The translations under genes and the position numbers were made by a program. Below the pieces are notes generated by a model. The model saw nothing but the letters and a program-made list of their open reading frames with translations, was not told the origin of the DNA and searched no databases. Of a DNA stretch of 64,000 nucleotides, positions 16,945 to 25,031 are shown piece after piece (position 1 is the stretch's first letter; every line of letters starts with the position of its first letter). Origin of the DNA: a virus; IMG/VR virus record IMGVR_UViG_3300024308_000016, positions 1-64,000 of that record; one strand, given 5' to 3'.

Positions 16945-18090
16945 ATGACTGATGCAACCAAATACGTGCCCGATATCTCCTCCCAGTTCGTGCAGCCTCT
17001 GCAGTGCATGGATCGCAAGGACGTCGCAGCCGCCACCCGTGCCATGGCGTTCAACACCACGGGTGAGGGAGATCCCAAGTACTACTCGGCGATGGTGATC
17101 GTCGACGACAACCTGATTGAACTCAACCAGGTGCTGGAAGACGGTGAGGTGGTCGATGGAGAGGCCCTGGCCATCTCGATCGAAGCCATCATTGCCAAGG
17201 TCCCGGAAGTGGTCCAAGCACTGGGCATCTCAGCGGCAGTGCTGGTCGATGGCGGCCTACCCGATGAGGCTGCGGTGTGGCTGCAGACCACCGCAGTGGA
17301 CTATATCCGCATGGTGCACGAAATGCGCGATGAAGAGTACCAAAACAACCTGAACCTGGGCTACTTCTACACCCGCTACATCGAAGCATCCAAGTCCTGG
17401 ATGGTGGGCGTGCGCTTTTCCACGGGCTCCACAGCTCCACTGGGTGTGCGAAAGATGTTCAAGGTCCGGGAAGTGGCAGCTCCCGCGCCATCGGGCGACA
17501 GCGCTCTGCGGGGCGCTGACTCTATCGGCCAAGTGCTGGGTTCTGTGAGGCTGCTGACTACGATCGGTAACCGCTCAGAATACGACATCGCGCTGGACTT
17601 TTGTGACCAGTGTGAGATCTCCGACAACCAAGTGGTGTGGTCTGGTTCCACAGGCGGGGGCACCCAGTTGCATAAGGACATCGACCCCAGCAACACCGAA
17701 TATCCTGGCATGCTGTGCCTGGAGTCGGAGCTGTCGGTTTTTCTGATGCACTTGGCCAGCGGCATGTCCATGCGGGTGCTGAAAGAGGCCCATGAGAGCG
17801 GGGAGATCACTTCCATTGAGAACCACTTCATCACCATCCGAACCCTGGGCGCCCCTGTGGCCAATCTGCCTGCGTCGTTCCTGCGGTCTATCTGTAAAGA
17901 GCAGGGCGTGGAGATCTCGGAGAAAGATGCCCTCTACCGACCACTGAAGATCGAAGGGATGGCCACACGTCGTGTGCAGTCGTCTCCTCACCTGGTCGAT
18001 GTGACGTTTCGCGTGACTGATCCCACAATCGGTCTGGTCGTCACCTGGAACTACCTCATCCACACCTCTTTGACCAAGGACGAGTCGTGA
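16945..18090 (+). CDS. Hypothetical protein, 381 aa
   Basis: The largest gene of this unit. The layout suggests two similar halves, each a helical part followed by a strand-rich part with an aromatic patch (SWMVGVRFSTG in the first, VDVTFRVTDPTIGLVVTW in the second). No membrane segment or catalytic motif is evident. It overlaps the next gene at its stop (GTGA). Function unknown. Confidence 0.7.
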   Translation: MTDATKYVPDISSQFVQPLQCMDRKDVAAATRAMAFNTTGEGDPKYYSAMVIVDDNLIELNQVLEDGEVVDGEALAISIEAIIAKVPEVVQALGISAAVLVDGGLPDEAAVWLQTTAVDYIRMVHEMRDEEYQNNLNLGYFYTRYIEASKSWMVGVRFSTGSTAPLGVRKMFKVREVAAPAPSGDSALRGADSIGQVLGSVRLLTTIGNRSEYDIALDFCDQCEISDNQVVWSGSTGGGTQLHKDIDPSNTEYPGMLCLESELSVFLMHLASGMSMRVLKEAHESGEITSIENHFITIRTLGAPVANLPASFLRSICKEQGVEISEKDALYRPLKIEGMATRRVQSSPHLVDVTFRVTDPTIGLVVTWNYLIHTSLTKDES

Positions 18091-18596
18091 ATTTCGAACA
18101 ACTGACCTCCATCAACCCCCATCGCACACGCGCAGTTGTCAGTGCTCTGTGTCGTATGACAGAGTACGGCACCCATGAGGGCTTGCCGTACGTGAAGATC
18201 GACATGATCCACCTGCAGCGGGCCTGTTTGCAAGGAACAGGCGGTGAGTGGCTTGCTGAGATATTGTTCGGTATCTTGGTGGCATGCCCCGATAGCTGCC
18301 GGTTTATGGCTACGACCTCTGACCAAGCCCGGGTCTCGGCAGTGCAGTCGCGTAACTACCGCCGTATGCGCATCTCGTGCTTACTGGGCCATGCATTGGC
18401 CTCGACCCTCATGACAGATGAGGCCAAGCACCTGACAGTACGTTTTCAGCTCGCTGAAGATGACAAGGTGCTCAAGATCACGATGGTGGTGTCAGATCGC
18501 CGCAGAAACGATGGCAACCGCCTGCTATTGGGCGGCATCTACGAGGTACCCTCGTTTGACCAAGTCAAGGTGGTTGACGACAAGCCATCTCAATAA
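18087..18596 (+). CDS. Hypothetical protein, 169 aa, GTG start
   Basis: The GTG overlaps the previous stop by four bases, indicating translational coupling. The protein is mixed alpha/beta with a strand-rich C-terminus (TVRFQLAEDDKVLKITMVV) resembling the last part of the preceding protein. Function unknown. It is last before a terminator. Confidence 0.65.
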   Translation: MNFEQLTSINPHRTRAVVSALCRMTEYGTHEGLPYVKIDMIHLQRACLQGTGGEWLAEILFGILVACPDSCRFMATTSDQARVSAVQSRNYRRMRISCLLGHALASTLMTDEAKHLTVRFQLAEDDKVLKITMVVSDRRRNDGNRLLLGGIYEVPSFDQVKVVDDKPSQ

Positions 18597-18602
18597 GTGA
18601 GA

Positions 18603-18645
18603 CCAGGGGCCTTCGGGCCTCTGGACTCCTACCCCTTCTTTTTTG
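18603..18645 (+). terminator. Rho-independent terminator
   Basis: CCAGGGGCC-ttcg-GGCCTCTGG with one mismatch, followed by a T run ending in GTC. It ends the unit that starts at promoter copy 3. Confidence 0.85.
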
Positions 18646-18664
18646 TCACCTTTGTACGGATTTT

Positions 18665-18689
18665 TGACCACTTATACCTTACTTGAGGA
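18665..18689 (+). promoter_or_regulatory. Promoter-like element, copy 4
   Basis: CACTTATACCTTACTTGAGG, a perfect consensus match, 43 bases ahead of the next gene and just after a terminator. Confidence 0.75.
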
Positions 18690-18731
18690 TTAGCGTCCTT
18701 ATCGATCAACAAGAACTGGGAGAGAACGTTT

Positions 18732-19331
18732 ATGAGTGCGAGCAAATTGTCCATGCGGATGCTCAGGAGTGTTTTGAGCAGCTTGCTGGACTTGGTGGAA
18801 ACATCACTGGGCATTCCCAAGCAAGACCGCAAGTCCTCAATGGCTGCAGTGTACAGTATGCCTGGAGGCCGAAAGATCAAGCAGTCAGCCTACGAAGATG
18901 TCTTCCCCAACGCGGTGCCAGCCAATGACTTTTTGTATGACGCCACCAAGAATGACCCTGTGGTCACGATAGAGTTGCCCACCGAGGCCTACAGCTTGGC
19001 TTTCGCTGGTGTGGCCAAGGGCTTCATCTTTCGGGAAAAGTACAACTTGCCTGAGATGTTCAGAAAGCACACCAAGATCGACTTTGTGTTCAAGGACCGA
19101 GAAAACGAGCCTGTGAACATGAGCACGTTGTTCGTGCGGGGAGTGATGGTGGACTACCTGGACAAGTTCTATGATGTCGGTTATGGCGAACAGCCCCGCA
19201 TCACGTTCAACGGCAAGGTGCAGGCGCCCTCCCTGGTAGATCCGGATATGCGCGATATCAAGAACACCGAACACCACCACATCCTCGTCAACCTCAAACG
19301 CCGCAAGATCCGCGGCTTACCTCTGGAGTAA
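18732..19331 (+). CDS. Hypothetical protein, 199 aa
   Basis: The N-terminal 35 residues are helical and amphipathic with several methionines; the rest is mixed alpha/beta. I see no membrane segment or known motif. It is the first gene of the unit and lies 2 bases before the phosphatase-like gene, with which it is surely co-transcribed. Confidence 0.65.
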   Translation: MSASKLSMRMLRSVLSSLLDLVETSLGIPKQDRKSSMAAVYSMPGGRKIKQSAYEDVFPNAVPANDFLYDATKNDPVVTIELPTEAYSLAFAGVAKGFIFREKYNLPEMFRKHTKIDFVFKDRENEPVNMSTLFVRGVMVDYLDKFYDVGYGEQPRITFNGKVQAPSLVDPDMRDIKNTEHHHILVNLKRRKIRGLPLE

Positions 19332-19333
19332 CT

Positions 19334-19822
19334 ATGGCACGCAGCTACTATCGTGAACTGGAACTGGCCTTTCGTAAGGACTTTCGCATCATCTACGGCA
19401 AAGCCGATGAAGTGGCCAAGCTGCCAGCGGCTGAGCTCGAAGACCATGCGTTGGTGATCTTCACGCCCCATATCCCGCAAAAGCTCCAGGACTTGCGCCC
19501 GGTGCACCAGTCGCTGATCAGCACGGATGTGTTGTTCAACCGCAGGCATCCCACGTGCTTCAAGGACCAAGATGCGCTGGCTGACCATATCGTCGCTGTC
19601 CTCAAGAACAGCCAAGACAAGCGAGGCATCATCTTTTGCTGCGCCCAAGGCGAGATCCGTTCAGTGGAGTGCGCCTATACGGCCAAGCAAGGGTGCGAAC
19701 AGCCCTACTTCCAGGCCGTGGGCGGCAAGCTGAAGGCTGGAGGATCGAAAACCAGCGACCTTTTGTTCCGCGTCCACGGACCCCTGTTCGCTACGATGGC
19801 TCACGCCACGTTCGACAAGTAA
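19334..19822 (+). CDS. Protein tyrosine/dual-specificity phosphatase-like protein
   Basis: GIIFCCAQGEIRSVECA contains a CX5R(S) loop, C103 to R109 followed by S110, after a hydrophobic strand and before a helix, as in the PTP superfamily. The preceding HPTCFKDQDALADHIVAVL fits the helix before the active-site strand. The histidine usually found before the cysteine is replaced by cysteine, and a general-acid aspartate cannot be placed with certainty. The protein has 162 aa, the size of a small DSP domain. If active, it would remove phosphate from protein, RNA 5' ends or nucleotides; the substrate cannot be read from the sequence. Similar short phosphatases occur in other large phages. Confidence 0.6.
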   Translation: MARSYYRELELAFRKDFRIIYGKADEVAKLPAAELEDHALVIFTPHIPQKLQDLRPVHQSLISTDVLFNRRHPTCFKDQDALADHIVAVLKNSQDKRGIIFCCAQGEIRSVECAYTAKQGCEQPYFQAVGGKLKAGGSKTSDLLFRVHGPLFATMAHATFDK

Positions 19823-19830
19823 TCGAACTA

Positions 19831-19859
19831 GCCCCAGCTTCCCGCGTCCTGAAGCTGGG
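19831..19859 (+). terminator. Hairpin without T run
   Basis: CCCAGCTT pairs with AAGCTGGG between two rightward genes. There is no T run, so it is more likely an RNA-stability element or a very weak terminator. Confidence 0.4.
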
Positions 19860-19882
19860 CGCTCTAATAGAAAGCATTGAAA

Positions 19883-20728
19883 ATGACAGACTACATAAAA
19901 CTGTACGAGGCTATGCCGTCAGTTCACAGAGGCGTCACTGAAGAAAGCCACGCCAAGCTCACTGAGCTGCTGAAGTACGAGATTTCGGATGACGACCTGA
20001 AAGTCCCGGAGTCTGTAATTGAGGTGCTGGACTACCTGTGTGAGCGCACTCACCCGGAAGTGGTCGACCGTGTCATGCAGGCGTGCAGTCGCTATGACTG
20101 GACTCCCCAGTATGCGCAGGCACAGCGCCGGCTGGGGATCACGTTTGCTCAGACCTACCCGCACTTCAAAGCTCCGGTACTCGGGCAAAAGGTACTGGGC
20201 CTGGATATCGATGGAGTGCTCAACTCCTATCGAAGTGCTGTCATCTCCAGCTGGTCAGGTGGCAAACTCTTTGAAGTTGTCAATGACATCTGGCAAGAGA
20301 GAGCCGAAGTCCAGAAGTTCGACCAAGTAGGGCTGGTGTTCCTGCAAAGGCTGTGCAAGCTCGCTGATGTGGGCGTGCTGCTGGTCACTCAACAACGCGT
20401 CGGTATCGGACCTGTTGGTATGAACATCTTGTCCGAGGAGATGGGGCTACCCATCGTCGGGATGACCCGCAGCTTCGGCGCTCGCAAGGACGAGATTATG
20501 GAGTGGCTCAATCAGCACCCGGGAGTGCAACGCTTTGCCTCAGTGGACGACGAGTACTACTACGTCGACATCCATAAAGCCTCCGCTCGTGAGCCCTCCG
20601 AGCTCACGACTGACTCCATCCATGTGCGCATCGACCAGCACAATGGAATCCTGTACCACGACATGTGCCGTCTGTCCGAGTTCTTCGGTATTGACGTGCA
20701 TGACACCTTCAAGAAAAACCCATCATGA
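19883..20728 (+). CDS. HAD-like hydrolase domain protein
   Basis: VLGLDIDGVLNSYRS places the HAD motif I aspartates at residues 108 and 110. A helix-strand stretch LADVGVLLVTQQRVGI fits motif II with a changed end, and FASVDDEYYYVD near residue 221 fits the motif IV acidic pair. The first 100 residues are a separate helical domain. The DxDGVLN form resembles HAD domains found in RNA-repair and polynucleotide-kinase contexts, so a 5' or 3' phosphatase role is possible (inference). TAATAGAAAG precedes the ATG. Confidence 0.6.
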   Translation: MTDYIKLYEAMPSVHRGVTEESHAKLTELLKYEISDDDLKVPESVIEVLDYLCERTHPEVVDRVMQACSRYDWTPQYAQAQRRLGITFAQTYPHFKAPVLGQKVLGLDIDGVLNSYRSAVISSWSGGKLFEVVNDIWQERAEVQKFDQVGLVFLQRLCKLADVGVLLVTQQRVGIGPVGMNILSEEMGLPIVGMTRSFGARKDEIMEWLNQHPGVQRFASVDDEYYYVDIHKASAREPSELTTDSIHVRIDQHNGILYHDMCRLSEFFGIDVHDTFKKNPS

Positions 20729-21384
20729 TCAATTTCACCTCCGAATCCGGCTACGTCACGTTCTTGTCGTTTTTCGCAATACTGTACATTCTTGTGCGGC
20801 GCTTTTACTACGACCACAAGGCCCGAACCGTGGGCTCTTCGCATCTGCTGCCAATGACGGCACTACTGGGGTTGTATGCAATCGTCTCTATAAATCCTGA
20901 CGGCCATGGCTTTCGGGATCAGGGGATGGCGGCGATGTTCGCCTTGCTGTTTGTCGAGGCAGTGCTGGGTGCCTTCACCATCGTGGAACTAAACCGGCGC
21001 GTGAAGTCTCGCGATCGCACATGCAGCGACATAATTGCTCTGAAGACTGACTTGGAGCAACGACTGGAGCTGGCCGATGACCGTCTCGGAAGGATGCGCA
21101 TTGAGCGAGACAACCTCATGGCCGCTCTCAGGCGCTACCAAGAGCCCGACCTGATACCTGATCCATTCAAGGCGGTCACTGGCATCTGCTATGACGCCAA
21201 AAGTGACGACGAGCTTACCGCTGTCATGGCAGTGGTCGAGCATGGGGATATCGTGCGGATCAACCTGTACGGCACTCCGGGGTATTTCTTTGTCAATAAG
21301 GACAAAGCGATCTCACCTATCATGGACGAGCAGTTCGAGAACCTGAGCGCTGTCGTTCCGATGACGTGGAAGGATCCATCGTGA
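20725..21384 (+). CDS. Membrane protein, 219 aa
   Basis: Hydrophobic segments lie at about residues 9-24, 44-56 and 68-86, followed by a coiled-coil-like helix (LKTDLEQRLELADDRLGRMRI up to about residue 132) and a soluble C-terminal domain. The ATG overlaps the previous stop. It is first in a cluster of four membrane protein genes of the same design. Function unknown; a membrane-bound spanin- or holin-like role is only a guess. Confidence 0.65.
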   Translation: MINFTSESGYVTFLSFFAILYILVRRFYYDHKARTVGSSHLLPMTALLGLYAIVSINPDGHGFRDQGMAAMFALLFVEAVLGAFTIVELNRRVKSRDRTCSDIIALKTDLEQRLELADDRLGRMRIERDNLMAALRRYQEPDLIPDPFKAVTGICYDAKSDDELTAVMAVVEHGDIVRINLYGTPGYFFVNKDKAISPIMDEQFENLSAVVPMTWKDPS

Positions 21385-21515
21385 AGGACATCATCGAGAT
21401 CTTCTCACGTCTGCAGGTCTCGGACCTTTTGATCATCCTGGGATTGTCGGTGCTTTATGCCCTGATCCTGGGCTGGTCCATGTACAAACACAAACGCAAC
21501 AAGGAAAATCAATGA
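21381..21515 (+). CDS. Small membrane protein, 44 aa, GTG start
   Basis: VKDIIEIFSRLQVSD leads into one hydrophobic span (LLIILGLSVLYALILGWSMY) and a basic tail KHKRNKENQ. The GTG overlaps the previous stop and its own stop overlaps the next ATG, so it is coupled on both sides. Too short to classify. Confidence 0.6.
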   Translation: MKDIIEIFSRLQVSDLLIILGLSVLYALILGWSMYKHKRNKENQ

Positions 21516-22048
21516 CTCCAGTGTCCATGGCCACCATCGGCCTTATTGTCCTACTCGCCACCAAGTGGTATAACCGAAAAAGCCCCGTCCTCACTATCTT
21601 CCACTTCCCGTGTGGTCTGATCTCAGCGCTGGTGATGGCTCTGATCATCGTCGTCTTTCGTACGGAAGGCCTCAACCCCGTCATCCCGGCGATCATGGGT
21701 GCTTTGTTTGCAGCCATCGAACTGTTGGACGCGCAGTTGCGTATCTTCAGAGAGCAAGCCGAAACTCAGCGCTGGAAAACGCTCTATGATGAGACCGTGA
21801 CCTCCACCAATCCCATCATGGACGAGCAGCGCAGGCTGTTGACCGAGCAGATGACCCTCATGGAGGAACAATCCACTTTGATCAAAGAAGCCAACACGGC
21901 TACCCGGGAAGCTTTGACCGGCATCCAGGTGCTCAAGGCAGCTTTGAATACCGAGCTGGCGCTTCGCGGCCAGCGCATGGCCACCGTCACTGCACAGGGC
22001 ATCATCACCGAACCCATCGAGGAGGCCAAAGATGGAACTGCTCAATGA
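21512..22048 (+). CDS. Membrane protein with coiled coil, 178 aa
   Basis: Two hydrophobic segments (about residues 5-16 and 32-50), then an extended glutamine/glutamate-rich helix (about residues 75-160) likely to form a coiled coil. The layout matches the 20725 protein. Translation overlaps the genes on both sides. Function unknown. Confidence 0.65.
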   Translation: MTPVSMATIGLIVLLATKWYNRKSPVLTIFHFPCGLISALVMALIIVVFRTEGLNPVIPAIMGALFAAIELLDAQLRIFREQAETQRWKTLYDETVTSTNPIMDEQRRLLTEQMTLMEEQSTLIKEANTATREALTGIQVLKAALNTELALRGQRMATVTAQGIITEPIEEAKDGTAQ

Positions 22049-22538
22049 TCCTTTCTTTCGGGGCACTGTCTCAGGTGCTTTGTTCTGCATAGCGGTCATC
22101 GTTTTTGGGCACACGGTGACTCAGAGCACAAACCGTCAGCTGGTAAACTACTGGCTGGTGGTAACGATCATACTGACAGCAGCCACAAACTGCTGGGGCT
22201 ACGCATTGTCCACGGCCAGTAGCCTGTCGATGATCTATTGGCTCAATGTGCTGGCGATCGTGATGAGTGCGTACTCCATGGGTGCGCATCTGCAGATCTT
22301 GGTGGCCGAGCGCCGAAAAGCGCGTAAGCCGATGCCCCTGGGCGCGTCCTTTGAAGGTTACGGTATCACTGCGCCGAAGGTCTATCGATTCCAAAATCTG
22401 GCGCAAGCGAGCAAAGAGCTTGTGACCAAAGGCGTAGCAGGCGATGTCGTCATCTTGCCCAACTCCGAGATCTACATACTCAAGAAGGGCATGGGGATCT
22501 TCGAGTTCGAGCTCCTGGATCCGGACGGATTCAATTAA
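22032..22538 (+). CDS. Membrane protein, 168 aa
   Basis: Three hydrophobic segments (about residues 12-27, 40-55, 67-88) are followed by a soluble C-terminal domain of about 75 residues with alternating strands and helices. The start lies inside the previous gene, preceded by GAGG. Fourth member of the membrane cluster. Confidence 0.65.
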   Translation: MELLNDPFFRGTVSGALFCIAVIVFGHTVTQSTNRQLVNYWLVVTIILTAATNCWGYALSTASSLSMIYWLNVLAIVMSAYSMGAHLQILVAERRKARKPMPLGASFEGYGITAPKVYRFQNLAQASKELVTKGVAGDVVILPNSEIYILKKGMGIFEFELLDPDGFN

Positions 22539-22559
22539 AGATCAGTTTTCTCCTATCCC

Positions 22560-22682
22560 TTGGAGAAACGATTCGCACTCAGCCTCGCCACCACGATTGT
22601 CGCAACCACTCAAGGCGCATTGGGTTGGATCGTTACCAAGTTCCTCAAGACTTGGTGCTATTTCCGAAAGAGAAAAGGGTAG
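22560..22682 (+). CDS. Possible small cationic membrane peptide, 40 aa
   Basis: A TTG-started frame gives a hydrophobic stretch (FALSLATTIVATTQGALGW) and a basic tail ending RKRKG. It lies 21 bases after the membrane cluster and ends just before a terminator, and its composition resembles the other small membrane proteins here. There is no ribosome site, so this is tentative. Confidence 0.35.
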   Translation: MEKRFALSLATTIVATTQGALGWIVTKFLKTWCYFRKRKG

Positions 22683-22686
22683 AGAA

Positions 22687-22729
22687 CCACCGACGGCCTT
22701 CGGGCCGTCGGTGGGGATCTTTGTTTTTT
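22687..22729 (+). terminator. Rho-independent terminator
   Basis: CCACCGACGGCC-ttcg-GGCCGTCGGTGG, a perfect 12 bp stem, followed by TTTGTTTTTT. It ends the 18732-22682 unit. Confidence 0.9.
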
Positions 22730-22775
22730 GACCCTCTGAGGTCATGAAGTGGTGCAACTTTACTGGTAATCTATC

Positions 22776-23282
22776 ATGACAGAAGAAAGCGAAAACCCCT
22801 GGCTCCAGGCGTCGGAGTTGGACGACGAGATGATGGGCCTGATCGCCGACATCAGTGACCGGCGTATTGCCAAGAACGACCAAACCATGCTGGATCGTCC
22901 GTCCTTCGAGGACTGGATCTGCGACAATCTGTATCCTCGGTTCAGTATCGGCTGGTCAGCGTGGAACTCCATGGGTGCCTACTCATCCAAAGAAGCCCTG
23001 CAATCGGCGAGCCTGCGCACACTGGGCTACACACTGCCGTCTACCGTGCAATGGCGTATGCCCCAAGACCTGTTGTGTTCCCTTCCTTCGGGTCTGGAGG
23101 CTGAGTACGGCACCTTCGATACGCTGTCGATGATGAAGATCGTCGGCAGCTACGGACCCAAGGTCGACTTCACGGACCACCTGAACATGACTCCTACAGA
23201 AGAACTGTTTCGGGAATGGGTCAAGTTCCAGGAAGAAGAGCAAGCTAACCTCATCAGCGCAGACCCCAATTGCGAACTCTAA
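22776..23282 (+). CDS. Hypothetical protein, 168 aa
   Basis: A soluble acidic protein, rich in tryptophan and methionine, with no recognised motif. Its promoter must lie in the 47 bases after the terminator; no copy of the nine-copy element is there. The stop overlaps the start of the next gene. Confidence 0.65.
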   Translation: MTEESENPWLQASELDDEMMGLIADISDRRIAKNDQTMLDRPSFEDWICDNLYPRFSIGWSAWNSMGAYSSKEALQSASLRTLGYTLPSTVQWRMPQDLLCSLPSGLEAEYGTFDTLSMMKIVGSYGPKVDFTDHLNMTPTEELFREWVKFQEEEQANLISADPNCEL

Positions 23283-23578
23283 AGCCTGGAGATGCGTGGT
23301 ACGAGGATCTGCTTGCCATCGCACTTCGAGCCGAAGACAAGTTAGGCCACATCTACGTCAAGCTGTCCTCAGGTTCTGAGGTGCGGCTTGTACGGGACAT
23401 CCAGTACTTCCAACGAAGTAGAGAGATCGTCCACATCAAGGTCGCTCCCAAAGAGCTCCAGACCTTGTTCGGAGCTGAATGCGTAGGCATCAGCTACTCC
23501 GTCGTGAACTGCGCCACCTCCCACGAAAAGCGCGTGTACACTCAACACAAACCCTGGTATAGAAAGACATCAAAATGA
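23270..23578 (+). CDS. Hypothetical protein, 102 aa, TTG start
   Basis: The frame opens with TTG at 23270, overlapping the previous gene by 13 bases. The protein is strand-rich (HIYVKLSSGSEVRLV) and basic at the C-terminus. No domain recognised. The ATG of the Nudix gene overlaps its stop. Confidence 0.55.
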   Translation: MRTLKPGDAWYEDLLAIALRAEDKLGHIYVKLSSGSEVRLVRDIQYFQRSREIVHIKVAPKELQTLFGAECVGISYSVVNCATSHEKRVYTQHKPWYRKTSK

Positions 23579-24687
23579 GCATCACCGAAACCATCAAAGA
23601 AATAGACCACGTCCGAGAAGGCCGCAACGAGATCATCGCGGAGATCGTGCAGACTGCGGCCCTCACGACGTTCCTGGGTTACCGGGCCAACCTCGTGTAC
23701 GCGCCTGCCGCTCAAGGCGAGGTGCTCGCTCGCCTGCTGGCAACCGCCACATGCCCCACTGTCGGGCTGGTGGTCAGTCCACTGGACCTCCAGCGCTTTC
23801 GCGTGCATGCCAAGGTGGCCGAAGGCCACCCTCTGAACCTGTTCGCCGCCGTCAGGGAGTACTTCCGCGGCGCCAGCTGTGACGACCACGACACGTTCAT
23901 TGTGCGCCAAGAGCGTTTTCTGGACTTCATCAATGGCAAGATGAAGTTTGCGGCATGTGTGCAAGCCCGGCAGCTGGACTTCGGCCTGAAGGAAGGCCAC
24001 CCTGACTGGTTCCCGCGTGGATCCGGCAGGGGCCTTGCCCAGATCGACGAGCTGCTGAGCGATTCGTCCACCATCGTCTCGATGGAAGACCGCTTTTACT
24101 GCGAGGACAACCCCAACCTGCGCCAGCTGTTGCCCTACATCTCGGTCTTCGACTACGAGGGCAACATGCTGGCCTATCAGCGGCCGTACTCGGGCGACGA
24201 GGCCAAGCTGCACGCCAAGTGGTCGATCGGCTTCGGCGGTCATGTCGACACTCTGCGCAAGGCGCGTCAGTCGTGGGTGGACTACATCGTGGACAACGCG
24301 GTGCGTGAGCTCATCGAGGAGCTGCCCCTGGACAAGGCCGCCATCGCAAGGACCCTGCGCTGCTCCCAGCACGACGTGCACAAGTGTTTCGGCGAGTTCG
24401 TCGCGGCCCAGATGCGCGAGAACATCCTCATCAAGAACCGGATGACGGTGATCGCAGGCAACGAAGGCGTTGACCGGATGCATCTGGGTCTGGGCTTGGA
24501 TGTGACCATCCCTCACGAGTGGCTGGTGATTGCTGAAAACGACGAAGTCACCCAGCTCACGTGGATGCCAGCGACTGAAGCGGTCGCAGGTGCCAAACTG
24601 GCTAACCATTCCTACTCTCGCAACTGGGAGAGCTGGTCGGCCAAGCTGCTGCGCTCGGATCTGGGCGCTGACCTGATCGTCGGCTGA
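23575..24687 (+). CDS. Nudix-domain protein, 370 aa
   Basis: The C-terminal half holds a Nudix fold: LLPYISVFDYEGNMLAYQR, then WSIGFGGHVD (G221-D225) and, after an unusually long spacer, AVRELIEELPL, where R244-E245-L and E248-E249 match the REUxEE core of the Nudix box. Such enzymes hydrolyse nucleoside diphosphates linked to other groups (NTPs, NADH, ADP-ribose, capped RNA). The first 190 residues are a separate domain I cannot identify. TATAGAAAG precedes the ATG. The insertion in the box and the two-domain layout recall phage Nudix proteins with the same WSIGxGGH element. Confidence 0.75.
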   Translation: MSITETIKEIDHVREGRNEIIAEIVQTAALTTFLGYRANLVYAPAAQGEVLARLLATATCPTVGLVVSPLDLQRFRVHAKVAEGHPLNLFAAVREYFRGASCDDHDTFIVRQERFLDFINGKMKFAACVQARQLDFGLKEGHPDWFPRGSGRGLAQIDELLSDSSTIVSMEDRFYCEDNPNLRQLLPYISVFDYEGNMLAYQRPYSGDEAKLHAKWSIGFGGHVDTLRKARQSWVDYIVDNAVRELIEELPLDKAAIARTLRCSQHDVHKCFGEFVAAQMRENILIKNRMTVIAGNEGVDRMHLGLGLDVTIPHEWLVIAENDEVTQLTWMPATEAVAGAKLANHSYSRNWESWSAKLLRSDLGADLIVG

Positions 24688-24715
24688 TAAGCCTGACGGG
24701 CTTTGTAGATTATTT

Positions 24716-24740
24716 CGATCACATATACTCTACTTGAGGA
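24716..24740 (+). promoter_or_regulatory. Promoter-like element, copy 5
   Basis: CACATATACTCTACTTGAGG lies 29 bases after the Nudix stop and 61 bases before the small membrane protein gene. Confidence 0.75.
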
Positions 24741-24800
24741 TTGGATCTATTCTTAGTCCCAAAGCTCGTCTTCTTATCTAACTCCGCTAAAGGAATTGCC

Positions 24801-24959
24801 ATGAACGCTTTCGCATTTGCCCTGGTTTTGTTTGTTGCTGCTGTCGCCATCTTGGCTTTGGCCAACCTGCCCTGGCTCGGCTGGGGCATCATGGCACTGG
24901 CTTTGATCCCGCTGGGCATGAGCCTGGCAGATCACTGCGATCCCTTGCAAGGTCTGTAA
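24801..24959 (+). CDS. Small membrane protein, 52 aa
   Basis: Almost the whole protein is hydrophobic, with two spans at about residues 5-22 and 26-42 joined by a short WLGWG turn, and an acidic C-terminus. AAAGGAA lies before the ATG. It is first under promoter copy 5 and directly before a hairpin. Function unknown. Confidence 0.65.
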   Translation: MNAFAFALVLFVAAVAILALANLPWLGWGIMALALIPLGMSLADHCDPLQGL

Positions 24960-24974
24960 GAACTACTCCTCAGT

Positions 24975-25018
24975 CCGACTCTTCTCCGGAAGGGTCGGGC
25001 GTTGCGTCTCTCTTTTTT
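24975..25018 (+). terminator. Imperfect terminator
   Basis: CCGAC pairs with GTCGG around an inner CCGG-containing stem, followed by CTCTCTTTTTT. Weaker than most, so read-through into the next gene is plausible. Confidence 0.6.
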
Positions 25019-25031
25019 CGCGTACCCTAAA

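Noticed and set aside
23542-24609. 355-codon minus-strand frame over the Nudix gene
   Set aside because: Antisense shadow; the plus strand has the Nudix box and a ribosome motif.
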